Source: Clostridiaceae bacterium (lineage in GTDB: Bacteria; Bacillota; Clostridia; Lachnospirales; Lachnospiraceae). From it: a DNA stretch of 64,000 nucleotides. Shown piece after piece: positions 27,679-35,722 of the stretch. The position numbers were made by a program, and so were the translations under genes. Position 1 is the stretch's first letter, and each line of letters starts with the position of its first letter. The stretch lies in contig CAJSZV010000011.1 of NCBI GenBank assembly GCA_910574345.1, forward strand, positions 62,001 to 126,000. The letters run 5' to 3'. The notes below the pieces were generated by a model. That model was not told the origin of the DNA and did no database searches. It saw only the letters and a program-made list of their open reading frames with translations.

Positions 27679-28815
27679 TTATCCCTTCTCAAGAATCCGG
27701 CTGTACAATTCAAAAATCGCATCCATACTTAATGACACAGGATTATTCTTTAGTCTTATGGAATTTACTGATCTTGCTAATATTTCCAAAGTCCTGTCAT
27801 TGTATTTTGGTATTTCTAATTCCAATTTTCCAAAAATCTTCTGAAACCCCTCCGCTCCGGTCTTGGCACTGTCATACCCCATAATAACCGCCAGTTTATA
27901 AAACATGCTTGATAAATATTCCTTCCCTCTTGGATCCACACATTTATCAATATTAGCAATCATATACGGCCAAATTTCCCGGACGCACAAGGCTGCTCCG
28001 TGCCCATGTGCTATACCATACATACTAGTTAGTTTATAACACATAGCATGTCCAGCTGTTGTCTGTGCAATATTAATGGCTTTCCCAGCAAGATGAGAGG
28101 CAAATAGCATCTCCCTGCCCGCTTCATAGTCACCTTTTAGATAGCCGTCCAAATTAGCAAGTATTTTTTTAATCGCTTTCTGCGAATATTCCATACTCTC
28201 ATTTGTTGAATAAATTGACCAAAAAGATTCTATTCCATGACATAATGCATCCATTGCCGTCGATTTTCTTTGATATATAGGTAATGTTTTCAAAACAGAT
28301 GGATCCATCACAACCGCATCAGGGATGCAGCTGTCATTTGTAACGGACTGCTTTTCTCCTTTATAGTAAATGACCGCAAACTGAGTGGCTTCGCTTCCTG
28401 TTCCAGCCGTTGTAGGAATCGCCAGTAATTTTATATCATTCGGGATAATCGTTTGCTGCAGATAATTTTTACTATGATCCATATCAAAAAAGAGCTTAAT
28501 GCATTTTGCCACATCAATGGCGCTGCCTCCTCCTACTGCAGCAATCAGATCATATTCCCCTTGGCAAAAAAGGTTAATACCGCTGACTACTGATTCATAT
28601 AATGGATTGGAGCTGAAATCAGAAAAGCATACCACCGCTATTTTCAAGTCTTTCTCGATTGACTGAAAATAGTTTTTTATCATCAAATATGGCCAGGAAC
28701 TATCACAAACTAGAAAAATTCTGGAAATTTGATTATCCTTTATATATTCTGTCAACTGGGAATACATTTTATCGGCAATCAAAATCTTCTGCTTCACCAT
28801 TGATAATTCCTCCAA
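27679..28815 (-). CDS. Phosphonoacetaldehyde reductase (Fe-dependent ADH family)
   Basis: 378 aa group-III alcohol dehydrogenase. It has the nucleotide-binding GGGSAIDVAKCIK, the conserved TTAGTGSEAT, and metal-ligand residues in ALCHGIE, QTTAGHAMCY and GIAHGHGAAL. In phosphonate clusters this family (PhpC/FomC-like) reduces phosphonoacetaldehyde to 2-hydroxyethylphosphonate. No aminotransferase (AEP route) is present in the locus, so hydroxyethylphosphonate is the likely product. It lies 8 bp after the mutase gene. Confidence 0.87.
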   Translation of the reverse strand: MEELSMVKQKILIADKMYSQLTEYIKDNQISRIFLVCDSSWPYLMIKNYFQSIEKDLKIAVVCFSDFSSNPLYESVVSGINLFCQGEYDLIAAVGGGSAIDVAKCIKLFFDMDHSKNYLQQTIIPNDIKLLAIPTTAGTGSEATQFAVIYYKGEKQSVTNDSCIPDAVVMDPSVLKTLPIYQRKSTAMDALCHGIESFWSIYSTNESMEYSQKAIKKILANLDGYLKGDYEAGREMLFASHLAGKAINIAQTTAGHAMCYKLTSMYGIAHGHGAALCVREIWPYMIANIDKCVDPRGKEYLSSMFYKLAVIMGYDSAKTGAEGFQKIFGKLELEIPKYNDRTLEILARSVNSIRLKNNPVSLSMDAIFELYSRILEKG

Positions 28816-28823
28816 CCTGATTA

Positions 28824-30836
28824 TTAGCTTTCTACTGGTATTAGTGTTATTATATCTTTAATTGACATACACAAATCGTCGCATTCTTTTGCACGATGGT
28901 TTTCCAAAATAATTTTGGCTGCATTCTGCATAGCCGGAAATCCTGTTCTTGTTAATTGATTTGCATATATAACAATATTTACTCCTCTTTCTTTAAACTC
29001 CTCTTCTGTTACAGAGTTAAAAGATGTTGGCACAACAATAAGCAAGGTGCTTTTATTCTTTCCACGAAATTTTGCTACAAACTCAAAAATCTCATCAGGC
29101 TCTTTTTTTCTGCTGTGGATCATAATCGCATCCGCCCCTGCTTTTACAAACGCAAAGGCTCTTTTCAGGGCATCCTCCATTCCTCTTTCAAGAATCAGGC
29201 TTTCTATTCTTGCACAAATCATGAAATCCTGTGTTTTTTGTGCCCGCTTCCCTGCAGCAATTTTAGCGCTGAAGTTTTCTATAGAATCCTGTGTCTGTAT
29301 TTCATCTGTTCCGAAAAGAGAATTCTTTTTCAGTCCTGTTTTATCTTCAATAATAACCATAGATACACCCATACGCTCCAGGGTTTTAACTGTATAAACA
29401 AAATGTTCCGTCATTCCCCCTGTATCACCATCAAAAATAATAGGCTTTGTTGTAACTTCCATAATATCGTCGATCGTACGAAAGCGGGAGGTCATGTCTA
29501 CCAGCTCAATATCCGGTTTTCCCTTCGCCGTGGAATCACACAAAGAGCTTATCCACATAGCATCAAATTGGCGGGATTGGCCATTCTGATATACAACTGT
29601 TTTTTCCGCAATCAGCCCGGTGATCCCGCTGTGTGCCTCAATAGCGGATATTGTACCTTTCAATGCAATTGTTTTCTTTAGTCTTGCACGCCGTATATCC
29701 GGAAGAGACAGATCTGATCTTGCCCTGTTTTCCAGTTCCTGATATCTCTGTTCGCCGGAATAGGGATATTCTACTAATATACCCCCATAAGAAGCTAATA
29801 AAGATATTACTTCATCTCGAACGGGTTTCTGAAATCCTTCCTTCCAATCATCTCCGTGCACAACATAAGCCGGCCGGTATTTTTCTAAATTCTCTTTATA
29901 ACTAAGAGTCCTCTGCTCCACTACCCTATAAACCCCGTTTATATTCTCAAACAATGCCTTGCGTTCATCATATGGAAGTAATGGGAAACGTTTATATGTA
30001 ACCACTGCTTCATCAGAAAGAACACCGATCATTAATTTTCCTAAACGCGATGCCTTTTGAATAATTGCCATATGACCGCTGTGCAGCATATCGGCTGAAA
30101 AACACATATATACTATTTTAGACTCAATATCTTTCAATCTTTTTCGTACAATGGCCAGATCATCGGAATCATCTACTTCACTACAAAACAGATTCCTAAT
30201 ATCCAATGGATAGAGTTTACATTTATCTGAAATTTCATTAAAAGCATTCTCTGCGTAACACTTTGCTTTCCCATGTTCACAAAATTCCGTAATCTTACTA
30301 ATCCATTTATTCCATTCATCCTTTTTTAACATATACATTGGCTGGGCAGCCATTACGTCATCAAAAAATTCAGTACCTATTTGGGCGATATGTGCATTTT
30401 TTATAACTGCTTTGAAATCCTTTTCCGGCAGCATTTGTGTAGAGCTTACAATCATACAACTTTGAGAATTCTTGATAAGAATATCTATCACTTGATTTTC
30501 AAATACTAAATCACCGTGAAGCAGTAAAATATCTTCATCTTTTAAATATTCTCTCGCGCAATAGATGGAATATATATAATTTGTTTCTTTATATAACGGA
30601 TTTTTCACAAACGTAATGTGTATCGGCAAATCAAGGCTTTGGCAGTAACTAATAAGAACACTGTCAAACATTCCAGTCGTTATTACCGCTTCGCGAATGC
30701 CAACTTCTGAAAGTTGTCTCAGCTGCCTGCTTAATATTGTCTCTTTACTTGAAATTTCTGTCATACATTTCGGATGTTCCGAAGTCAAAACACCCATCCG
30801 GCTTCCTATTCCGGAATTTAAAATTAATGCTTTCAC
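28824..30836 (-). CDS. pepM: Trifunctional NTP transferase - cytidylyltransferase - PEP mutase
   Basis: 670 aa with three modules. Residues 1 to about 225: LicC/MobA-like NTP transferase (LNSGIGSRMGVLTSEHPKC, HGDL), similar in type to the PntC phosphonate cytidylyltransferase. Residues about 238-370: a second nucleotidyltransferase with the HSGH motif at 252-255, of the TagD/RfaE kind. Residues about 385-670: phosphoenolpyruvate mutase with the catalytic EDKTGLKKNS at 497-506, DGDTGG at 469-474 and ARIES. It makes phosphonopyruvate and probably also activates the finished phosphonate with CTP. A mutase with one N-terminal nucleotidyltransferase is common; two are unusual. Confidence 0.9.
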   Translation of the reverse strand: MKALILNSGIGSRMGVLTSEHPKCMTEISSKETILSRQLRQLSEVGIREAVITTGMFDSVLISYCQSLDLPIHITFVKNPLYKETNYIYSIYCAREYLKDEDILLLHGDLVFENQVIDILIKNSQSCMIVSSTQMLPEKDFKAVIKNAHIAQIGTEFFDDVMAAQPMYMLKKDEWNKWISKITEFCEHGKAKCYAENAFNEISDKCKLYPLDIRNLFCSEVDDSDDLAIVRKRLKDIESKIVYMCFSADMLHSGHMAIIQKASRLGKLMIGVLSDEAVVTYKRFPLLPYDERKALFENINGVYRVVEQRTLSYKENLEKYRPAYVVHGDDWKEGFQKPVRDEVISLLASYGGILVEYPYSGEQRYQELENRARSDLSLPDIRRARLKKTIALKGTISAIEAHSGITGLIAEKTVVYQNGQSRQFDAMWISSLCDSTAKGKPDIELVDMTSRFRTIDDIMEVTTKPIIFDGDTGGMTEHFVYTVKTLERMGVSMVIIEDKTGLKKNSLFGTDEIQTQDSIENFSAKIAAGKRAQKTQDFMICARIESLILERGMEDALKRAFAFVKAGADAIMIHSRKKEPDEIFEFVAKFRGKNKSTLLIVVPTSFNSVTEEEFKERGVNIVIYANQLTRTGFPAMQNAAKIILENHRAKECDDLCMSIKDIITLIPVES

Positions 30837-31930
30837 TGAGACCTCCTATTATAGATATCCATAAGCTTCTTTACTTCTGCTGCAATATCATATCCATGGG
30901 CTTGTATCTGTTTTTTTGCCTTTTCACAAGCCTCCGTTCTGTCACAGGGACAATAATCTTTCATAATGATATCAGCCCAATACTTTTCACCTTTATCAAG
31001 TTCCAAAAAATTTACTAACTCTGTCACTCCTGCCTCTTTTGGCACATTGGCAGATGCATAACACAGCAGACCTGTGGCCTGTGCCTCAATCAGTGCCAGA
31101 CCAAGACCTTCCCAAATGGAAGGAAAAAGAAATATATCCATACATTGGAGCAGTTCTGCATTATCTGTGCGCATACCCAGCATACATACATTATTCTCTA
31201 TTCCAAGAAAACTCACTTCCCCCTCTATTTCTCCCCTGAGTTCTCCATCTCCCACTAATAAAAGAACTGCGTCTTTTCGCATTTTCCAGATTTCAAAGAA
31301 GACTTTTACTAAAAAAGAATGATTTTTGGGAGCATACATTTTTCCTATTGTTCCTACGACAAACTTGTTTTTTAGATTTAAAGCTTCTCTGTAGTTATTT
31401 CTTATATCTGGATAAAATGAAAACCTTTCTGTATCTATTGCATTATTTAATACTTGATACTCACTTCCCTGAAACAACCATTCTCCAGCCTGTTTTGAAC
31501 ACGCCAGAGCTTTTGTATAAGATTTTCTAAACATCCCCCATAACACCTTGTGTAGCAGCTCATAGCCACTTTGTGTTGTATGCACATGTGCAATCCGTAC
31601 CGGAATCCCTACTTTTCTTGCGGCCAAAAGCTCAATTGCCATAGTAGCGCTATTACCATTAACATGGATCACATCATATCTTTTTGCTTTCAATAACTGT
31701 TCAAGATTATATGCATATGAATAAGGATTTTTCTTCCTTTTTCCAAGACAATAATAGACAGATCCATTTTCCTCTAACTCTTCAAGAAGCCTTTTATCCG
31801 GTACACTGGTTGATGCAAAATCTATCTGAAAATACTCTTTATCTATAAAGCGGTAATAATTCATCATTACAGTGGCAAGACCGCCACAGGAAACAAAATC
31901 GGTGCATATGACAATAAGAATTTTTTTCAT
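30833..31930 (-). CDS. GT4 family glycosyltransferase
   Basis: 365 aa GT-B enzyme: SCGGLATVMMNYYRFI donor loop, HVNGNSATMAIELLAARK, GTIGKMYAPKNHSFLVKVF, and PSIWEGLGLALIEAQATG with the EX7E residues. Resembles EpsF-type transferases of Gram-positive capsule loci. It overlaps the mutase start by 4 bp. Confidence 0.9.
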   Translation of the reverse strand: MKKILIVICTDFVSCGGLATVMMNYYRFIDKEYFQIDFASTSVPDKRLLEELEENGSVYYCLGKRKKNPYSYAYNLEQLLKAKRYDVIHVNGNSATMAIELLAARKVGIPVRIAHVHTTQSGYELLHKVLWGMFRKSYTKALACSKQAGEWLFQGSEYQVLNNAIDTERFSFYPDIRNNYREALNLKNKFVVGTIGKMYAPKNHSFLVKVFFEIWKMRKDAVLLLVGDGELRGEIEGEVSFLGIENNVCMLGMRTDNAELLQCMDIFLFPSIWEGLGLALIEAQATGLLCYASANVPKEAGVTELVNFLELDKGEKYWADIIMKDYCPCDRTEACEKAKKQIQAHGYDIAAEVKKLMDIYNRRSQ

Positions 31931-31958
31931 AATATCTTCTCATCCTTTAAGTCACTTA

Positions 31959-33116
31959 TCATTTCTTTATGCCGCTAACCTCCAAAATTCTCTTGCAACT
32001 TTCCCCTTTCTGATATGTATATACCAAATCCCTGATACGTTTTCTTTCATTGGAGTATCGGTCGATATTTCTCGCAAACTCATCGATCCAACACCAAAAT
32101 CCTTCTTTATCATATATTCTTTTTCCTGGCATATATTCTTTGGCATTTTTAAATACAAAACCTCTTTTTTCTTTGTATTCCTCATAATCCGGAATCACAA
32201 AGGCTTCGGGTTTATCTCGCAGCAAAAACTGTAATGAAACAGAACTATAATCTCCAATAAGTCCATTAATCTGCCCCATCAAGTCGTATAAATAATATCC
32301 CTCCCTTTCAAACTCTTCATGAGAAAGCACTTTGAAATGAGAGTATATCCGCTTTTTATATTCAGAAGTTTTCTGGCTTGGATGCAACTTTACTATCAGC
32401 AGACAATTTATATTCTTCATCTGTTCATTTATTTCACTGTAATCACTTTCTTCGAATAATGGAACTAGTTCTTCCTGTCGGGAATCGTTATAGCCCAAAT
32501 AATCTGACTGTCTGAATGTCGGGGCCCATAACAACACTTTATCATACTCGCTAAAATCATATATTCTGCGAGGCTTCAACATTCTGTCTACCATAGGTTC
32601 ACTGGCAACTACCATCTTTTCTTTTGAACACATATATGCCTTTGCCAATATTGGAACATATAGAGGTGATGTAGCCAGCATATAGGTAAAGTAATTCTCA
32701 TTTCCGTTATTGATTTTGGTTAAAGCACCAATCGTTTTGTAATTTGCAATTCCATGCTGCAGATGAAAAACAATCTGGTTATTAGATGGAATAATCGGCA
32801 ATTGGCCTGCTGTATAAAATACATGTCCGGCCCTCAAAAACCATTTTACTGCTTGTATATGCGTGACATATTTCACGTTCTTTTCTTCTGTTCCAAAATA
32901 CTCTTCTGATTCAACGGCACAGATTATTTTATTCTTTATATTATATCTATTATCAATAAGGTACTGCAGTAATGGCGCCAGATTATATGTAATTCCTTTA
33001 TTCCCGGAATAAAGCAAAATAAGATTATCTTTTTTTTGACACCATTTGTTCACTGCAGATATACCCTTAAAAACAGTACTTTTCAGAATTTTTTTTATCA
33101 TAGTATTACGCAACAT
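31959..33116 (-). CDS. TagB/TagF-like CDP-alcohol phosphotransferase (candidate phosphonate transferase)
   Basis: 385 aa. Family features: HLQHGIANYKTIG (residues 118-130; catalytic His and the HGxxxK-type motif), LLWAPTFRQS, LLIVKLHPSQ and GLIGDYSSVSLQFLLRDKP near residue 295. Relatives transfer glycerol-phosphate, ribitol-phosphate or similar groups from CDP to a glycan. In a locus that makes and CMP-activates a phosphonate but has no glycerol- or ribitol-phosphate genes, I infer that it transfers hydroxyethylphosphonate to the repeat unit. Possible later start at residue 6 (ATG). Confidence 0.8.
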   Translation of the reverse strand: MLRNTMIKKILKSTVFKGISAVNKWCQKKDNLILLYSGNKGITYNLAPLLQYLIDNRYNIKNKIICAVESEEYFGTEEKNVKYVTHIQAVKWFLRAGHVFYTAGQLPIIPSNNQIVFHLQHGIANYKTIGALTKINNGNENYFTYMLATSPLYVPILAKAYMCSKEKMVVASEPMVDRMLKPRRIYDFSEYDKVLLWAPTFRQSDYLGYNDSRQEELVPLFEESDYSEINEQMKNINCLLIVKLHPSQKTSEYKKRIYSHFKVLSHEEFEREGYYLYDLMGQINGLIGDYSSVSLQFLLRDKPEAFVIPDYEEYKEKRGFVFKNAKEYMPGKRIYDKEGFWCWIDEFARNIDRYSNERKRIRDLVYTYQKGESCKRILEVSGIKK

Positions 33117-33149
33117 AGTTTATCTATAAAAATTCCTTTTCTCTTATTT

Positions 33150-33659
33150 TTATGCCAAATTATTATCCATAAGGCTATCTACAAGAACTGCAAATTTTTT
33201 ATTGAATATTTCATTATTATTTTGAGCTTTTATTTGTAATTCAGATATAATGCTTTCATAATTACATATCACTTTTTTCAAATCAGATATCGTTTCTATT
33301 ACTATAATGCTCTTCTGCTTTTCGAATACTGCCTTTGTAAATTCAAGCTGATGGTTGTTCACATGCTCCCCAAACTTCTTCTGACGAGGCACTACAATGG
33401 GGATTTTTCCTATTTGCAATGGCATAATAAAGCTGGATGGTCCACCATGTGTAATTACAATCCTCGCTTTAGATACATATCCAACCATCTCCTCATATGA
33501 AAATAATTTTTTCCACGTGCAATATGCTGGTTTATACGTACAGTATCCAGTCTGTATTATGACATTTTCCTTAATTACCTTATCCTTTTTTAACAGGTCA
33601 ACCTCTTCTATCAATCGATTAAACGGCTGCTCATGTGTTCCTACTGAAACAAAAATCAT
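33150..33659 (-). CDS. Alg13/PssE-like glycosyltransferase catalytic subunit
   Basis: 169 aa, GT28 C-terminal domain only: IFVSVGTHEQPFNRLIEEV at the N-terminus and ITHGGPSSFIMPLQIGKIPIVVPRQKKFGEHVNNHQLEF. It needs the Alg14-like partner encoded just upstream to make one membrane-associated transferase, usually adding the second sugar to the undecaprenyl-linked primer. Confidence 0.92.
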   Translation of the reverse strand: MIFVSVGTHEQPFNRLIEEVDLLKKDKVIKENVIIQTGYCTYKPAYCTWKKLFSYEEMVGYVSKARIVITHGGPSSFIMPLQIGKIPIVVPRQKKFGEHVNNHQLEFTKAVFEKQKSIIVIETISDLKKVICNYESIISELQIKAQNNNEIFNKKFAVLVDSLMDNNLA

Positions 33660-33688
33660 TTTTTATCTCCTATCACAGTCCATCTATA

Positions 33689-34150
33689 CTAAAAAATACC
33701 TCCAAAATTTATTGCCTTTGGATAAACCTTTTTCATCTCTTCCCATTCAACAATCATTTTATCAACTATAGGATAGACTATCTTACCTGTTAGTGTCGGC
33801 TTATCAATGCGGTCAAATACCTCTATGTAAATCAATTTTGCTCCCAAAAGCTTTCCCAAATAGAAAAAAGGTACCGCCACGGCTGCTCCAGATGAAATAA
33901 TCAAATCTGGTCTTTCTTTTCTTAACACCTTCCATGCTAATCCTGTATTAATGATTAAGGCTTTTAAACTTCGGTTCGTGGGAAAAAAGCAAGGGTACAC
34001 TTTCTCACTTTTAAGCAAACTTCTTGCATCCTCTTTATCAAAAGTAACCCAGAACCGTTCTTTATCCTTCCAAAATGGCCTTAACATATATAGATGTGCC
34101 AAATGACCTCCTGAGGATCCCACTAAACATACTTTCATATTCTCACCCAC
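33689..34150 (-). CDS. Alg14/PssD-like glycosyltransferase membrane subunit
   Basis: 149 to 153 aa. VCLVGSSGGHLAHLYML and LIISSGAAVAVPFFYLGKLLGAKLIYIEVFDR are the family hallmarks. The GTG at 34150 overlaps the recombinase-like gene by 8 bp; the ATG at 34138 is the alternative start. The overlap couples the first sugar-adding step to the recombinase-like leader gene. Confidence 0.92.
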   Translation of the reverse strand: MGENMKVCLVGSSGGHLAHLYMLRPFWKDKERFWVTFDKEDARSLLKSEKVYPCFFPTNRSLKALIINTGLAWKVLRKERPDLIISSGAAVAVPFFYLGKLLGAKLIYIEVFDRIDKPTLTGKIVYPIVDKMIVEWEEMKKVYPKAINFGGIF

Positions 34151-34976
34151 ACCATTCCATCATCAATTCCTCAGCATACCTCTTCATACTGCTCTTCAAA
34201 TCCTTCGGCGTGACCTCTTTCTTAATACCCGCCAGCTTTCGATATTTATCAAAGATATTGGTAACCATTTTCATGGATAAGGGTTTTCCTAATTTTGACA
34301 GAAACATCCATTCATCATATCCTGCCCCCCATTCAAAGTACTCATGGTCGTCCAGCCACATCACCATCTGTTCCTGAAGGGTCTTGGAAAATAAATGCAC
34401 GGAATATTCCTTTCCATTTTTCTTTTTTATCGTAAGAATTGCTTTTTTCCGGTTATAATCTTTTACCTGCATCCTCAAGAGCTCACTTACTTCAATCCCA
34501 TGATAAAAAAGAAGCCCCATCATAACCTGATCCCGCATGCAGACCCTTTTTCGGAAATCGCTGCCCAGTTCTCCATACTCCCGGATAATTGCCTGGAAAA
34601 ACGCGTCAATCTCTTTTTTGGTAAGAAGTGCATTTTTCTGTGAATCTTTCTTTATACATATACTTTTTAGTGGTGTGGCCTTCTCTATAATCCCCTGGGC
34701 TGATAAATATGCCAAATAATAATTAAATACTTTCTGTTTCCTGTATAGAGTGGATGGCTGACGCTTTTTCTCCAATGAAAGATATTCCAGATAAGCCTCC
34801 ATTTTCCCCTCCCACTTATCCCTTTCAGCAGAAGAATCTGAAGACAACCATTCATGCAAATGCTCCAGATCCAGACGATATGCTTTAGCAGTCCGCTCAT
34901 CCAGTCCTCTTTGAACTACCTGACGGTTGATAAAACCATCAATCAATTGGTTTGAATTCGATTGGCTTACCACCAA
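34143..34976 (-). CDS. Tyrosine-recombinase-fold protein without catalytic residues
   Basis: 277 aa, first gene of the polysaccharide operon. A SAM-like core-binding domain (residues 1 to about 105) and the integrase fold (about 115-277) are clear. The GLR-x-SEL box reads GIEVSEL with Glu at 162 where the catalytic Arg belongs. The second box (normally HxLR) reads K258-DL-K261, and the protein ends before the region with the nucleophilic Tyr. It should bind a core-type site but not cut it. It starts at TTG 34976 or GTG 34973 behind AAGGGAG. The candidate invertible segment lies 76 bp upstream. Confidence 0.8.
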   Translation of the reverse strand: MVVSQSNSNQLIDGFINRQVVQRGLDERTAKAYRLDLEHLHEWLSSDSSAERDKWEGKMEAYLEYLSLEKKRQPSTLYRKQKVFNYYLAYLSAQGIIEKATPLKSICIKKDSQKNALLTKKEIDAFFQAIIREYGELGSDFRKRVCMRDQVMMGLLFYHGIEVSELLRMQVKDYNRKKAILTIKKKNGKEYSVHLFSKTLQEQMVMWLDDHEYFEWGAGYDEWMFLSKLGKPLSMKMVTNIFDKYRKLAGIKKEVTPKDLKSSMKRYAEELMMEWCG

Positions 34977-35041
34977 AATGCATCTCCCTTCTGCTTTCTT
35001 TTTACAAAATAATTTTAATTATTTGTAGTTATTAGAGCTTT

Positions 35042-35074
35042 AAATTTCGCAGATTTCTATAATCTGCGAAATTT
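35042..35074. repeat. 33-bp palindrome = left core site of the candidate invertible segment
   Basis: Two exact 14-base arms (35042-35055 and 35061-35074) around TCTAT. The inner 11-base arms TTTCGCAGATT / AATCTGCGAAA with a 5-bp centre have the layout of a tyrosine-recombinase core site. It would also fold as a hairpin in the operon leader. Confidence 0.8.
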
Positions 35075-35115
35075 CCTTCTTTTCCCCGGAAATTCAAGGC
35101 TTTTCCTATCCCAGG

Positions 35116-35236
35116 TGACCACAAACCTGACCATAAATATTTTCGTGCTATCTTCCATCTCTCTTTTTCGTATTGCAGCCATACCGAAAACCCTTCTGAA
35201 TTTTCACTGGATTTTGACCATAAATCTGACCAGAAA
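35116..35236 (+). promoter_or_regulatory. Four TGACCAnAAA boxes in two 12-bp-period pairs
   Basis: TGACCACAAA (35116), TGACCATAAA (35128), TGACCATAAA (35215) and TGACCAGAAA (35227). Each pair has a 12-bp period and the pairs are 99 bp apart. They lie inside the invertible segment upstream of its promoter and look like regulator-binding direct repeats. The regulator is unknown. Confidence 0.55.
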
Positions 35237-35312
35237 AGCCGATATTTCCCCCGATTTGGGCCATTTTTAGCCAATAATCCCTTGAATTTACAAAAAATCC
35301 TGAAAATTAGTA

Positions 35313-35341
35313 TGGCTTTTTTGTGTGACATGTGGTAAAAT
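35313..35341 (+). promoter_or_regulatory. Extended -10 promoter inside the invertible segment
   Basis: TGG directly before TAAAAT (35336-35341), with only a weak -35 (TGGCTT at 35313-35318). It reads rightward, toward a strong palindrome and no gene except a short frame at 35351-35533. After inversion it would map near 35139-35167 and read into the recombinase-like gene and the operon. I see no good minus-strand promoter in the present orientation. Confidence 0.5.
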
Positions 35342-35540
35342 GACGTCGATATGAACATAGCTGAAAAAATATACGTCCTTACTGAGCCTGAAAACAGCCT
35401 TATAAGTCTTTCGCAGATTATAGAAATCCAAGAATCAAATAAGAGAGGGATTCGATATCCGCAATCATATAAAGTAAACAATATTAGCGGAGCTTGTGTA
35501 TACATAAAAATGGGGCTGTCGGGAAATAGGTAGTTCCAAA

Positions 35541-35580
35541 CAGGGGGAGGTATGATTCGTACGAATCACACCTCCCCCTG
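35541..35580. terminator. 40-bp palindrome, probable terminator/insulator
   Basis: Arms 35541-35560 and 35561-35580 pair at 19 of 20 positions (a G-U wobble on the minus-strand RNA). Rightward transcripts from the invertible promoter would meet it and then a short T-run (35585-35589). Confidence 0.6.
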
Positions 35581-35591
35581 AAACTTTTTGC

Positions 35592-35627
35592 AAAAAAGAA
35601 AAAAGATGGCTAACGACAACCATCTTT
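35592..35627 (-). terminator. Rho-independent terminator, minus strand
   Basis: AAAGATGG (35602-35609) and CCATCTTT (35620-35627) with a T-rich tail on the minus strand (35592-35604). It would stop readthrough from the right before it reaches the invertible segment, isolating the switch. Confidence 0.7.
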
Positions 35628-35722
35628 CTCCCCGTTTCATGTTATAATGAAACTCTGCTAAAACAAGATTATTACAACAACTTTTTTGAGTTTCGGCAAC
35701 AGAAAATTAACTTCAGTTTTTA

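Larger units (their letters stand above)
35052..35428. repeat. Candidate invertible promoter segment flanked by 20-bp inverted repeats
   Basis: Bases 35052-35071 and 35409-35428 are perfect reverse complements, 337 bp apart. Both sites show an 11-base arm TTTCGCAGATT, a 5-bp centre (TCTAT on the left, its complement ATAGA on the right) and a second arm that is exact on the left and degenerate (AATCCAAGAAT) on the right. The segment carries an extended -10 promoter pointing rightward, away from the operon, and four TGACCAnAAA boxes. Inversion would turn the promoter toward the operon. Confidence 0.72.

Noticed and set aside
34143-34976. Calling the operon's leader gene an active site-specific integrase
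   Set aside because: Catalytic Arg, His/Arg box and Tyr region are all absent, so inversion must be attributed to another enzyme if it occurs.
35351-35533. 60-codon plus-strand frame crossing the right inverted repeat
   Set aside because: No ribosome site and no known family; half the frame would be removed by inversion. It may be transcribed from the promoter but coding is not supported.
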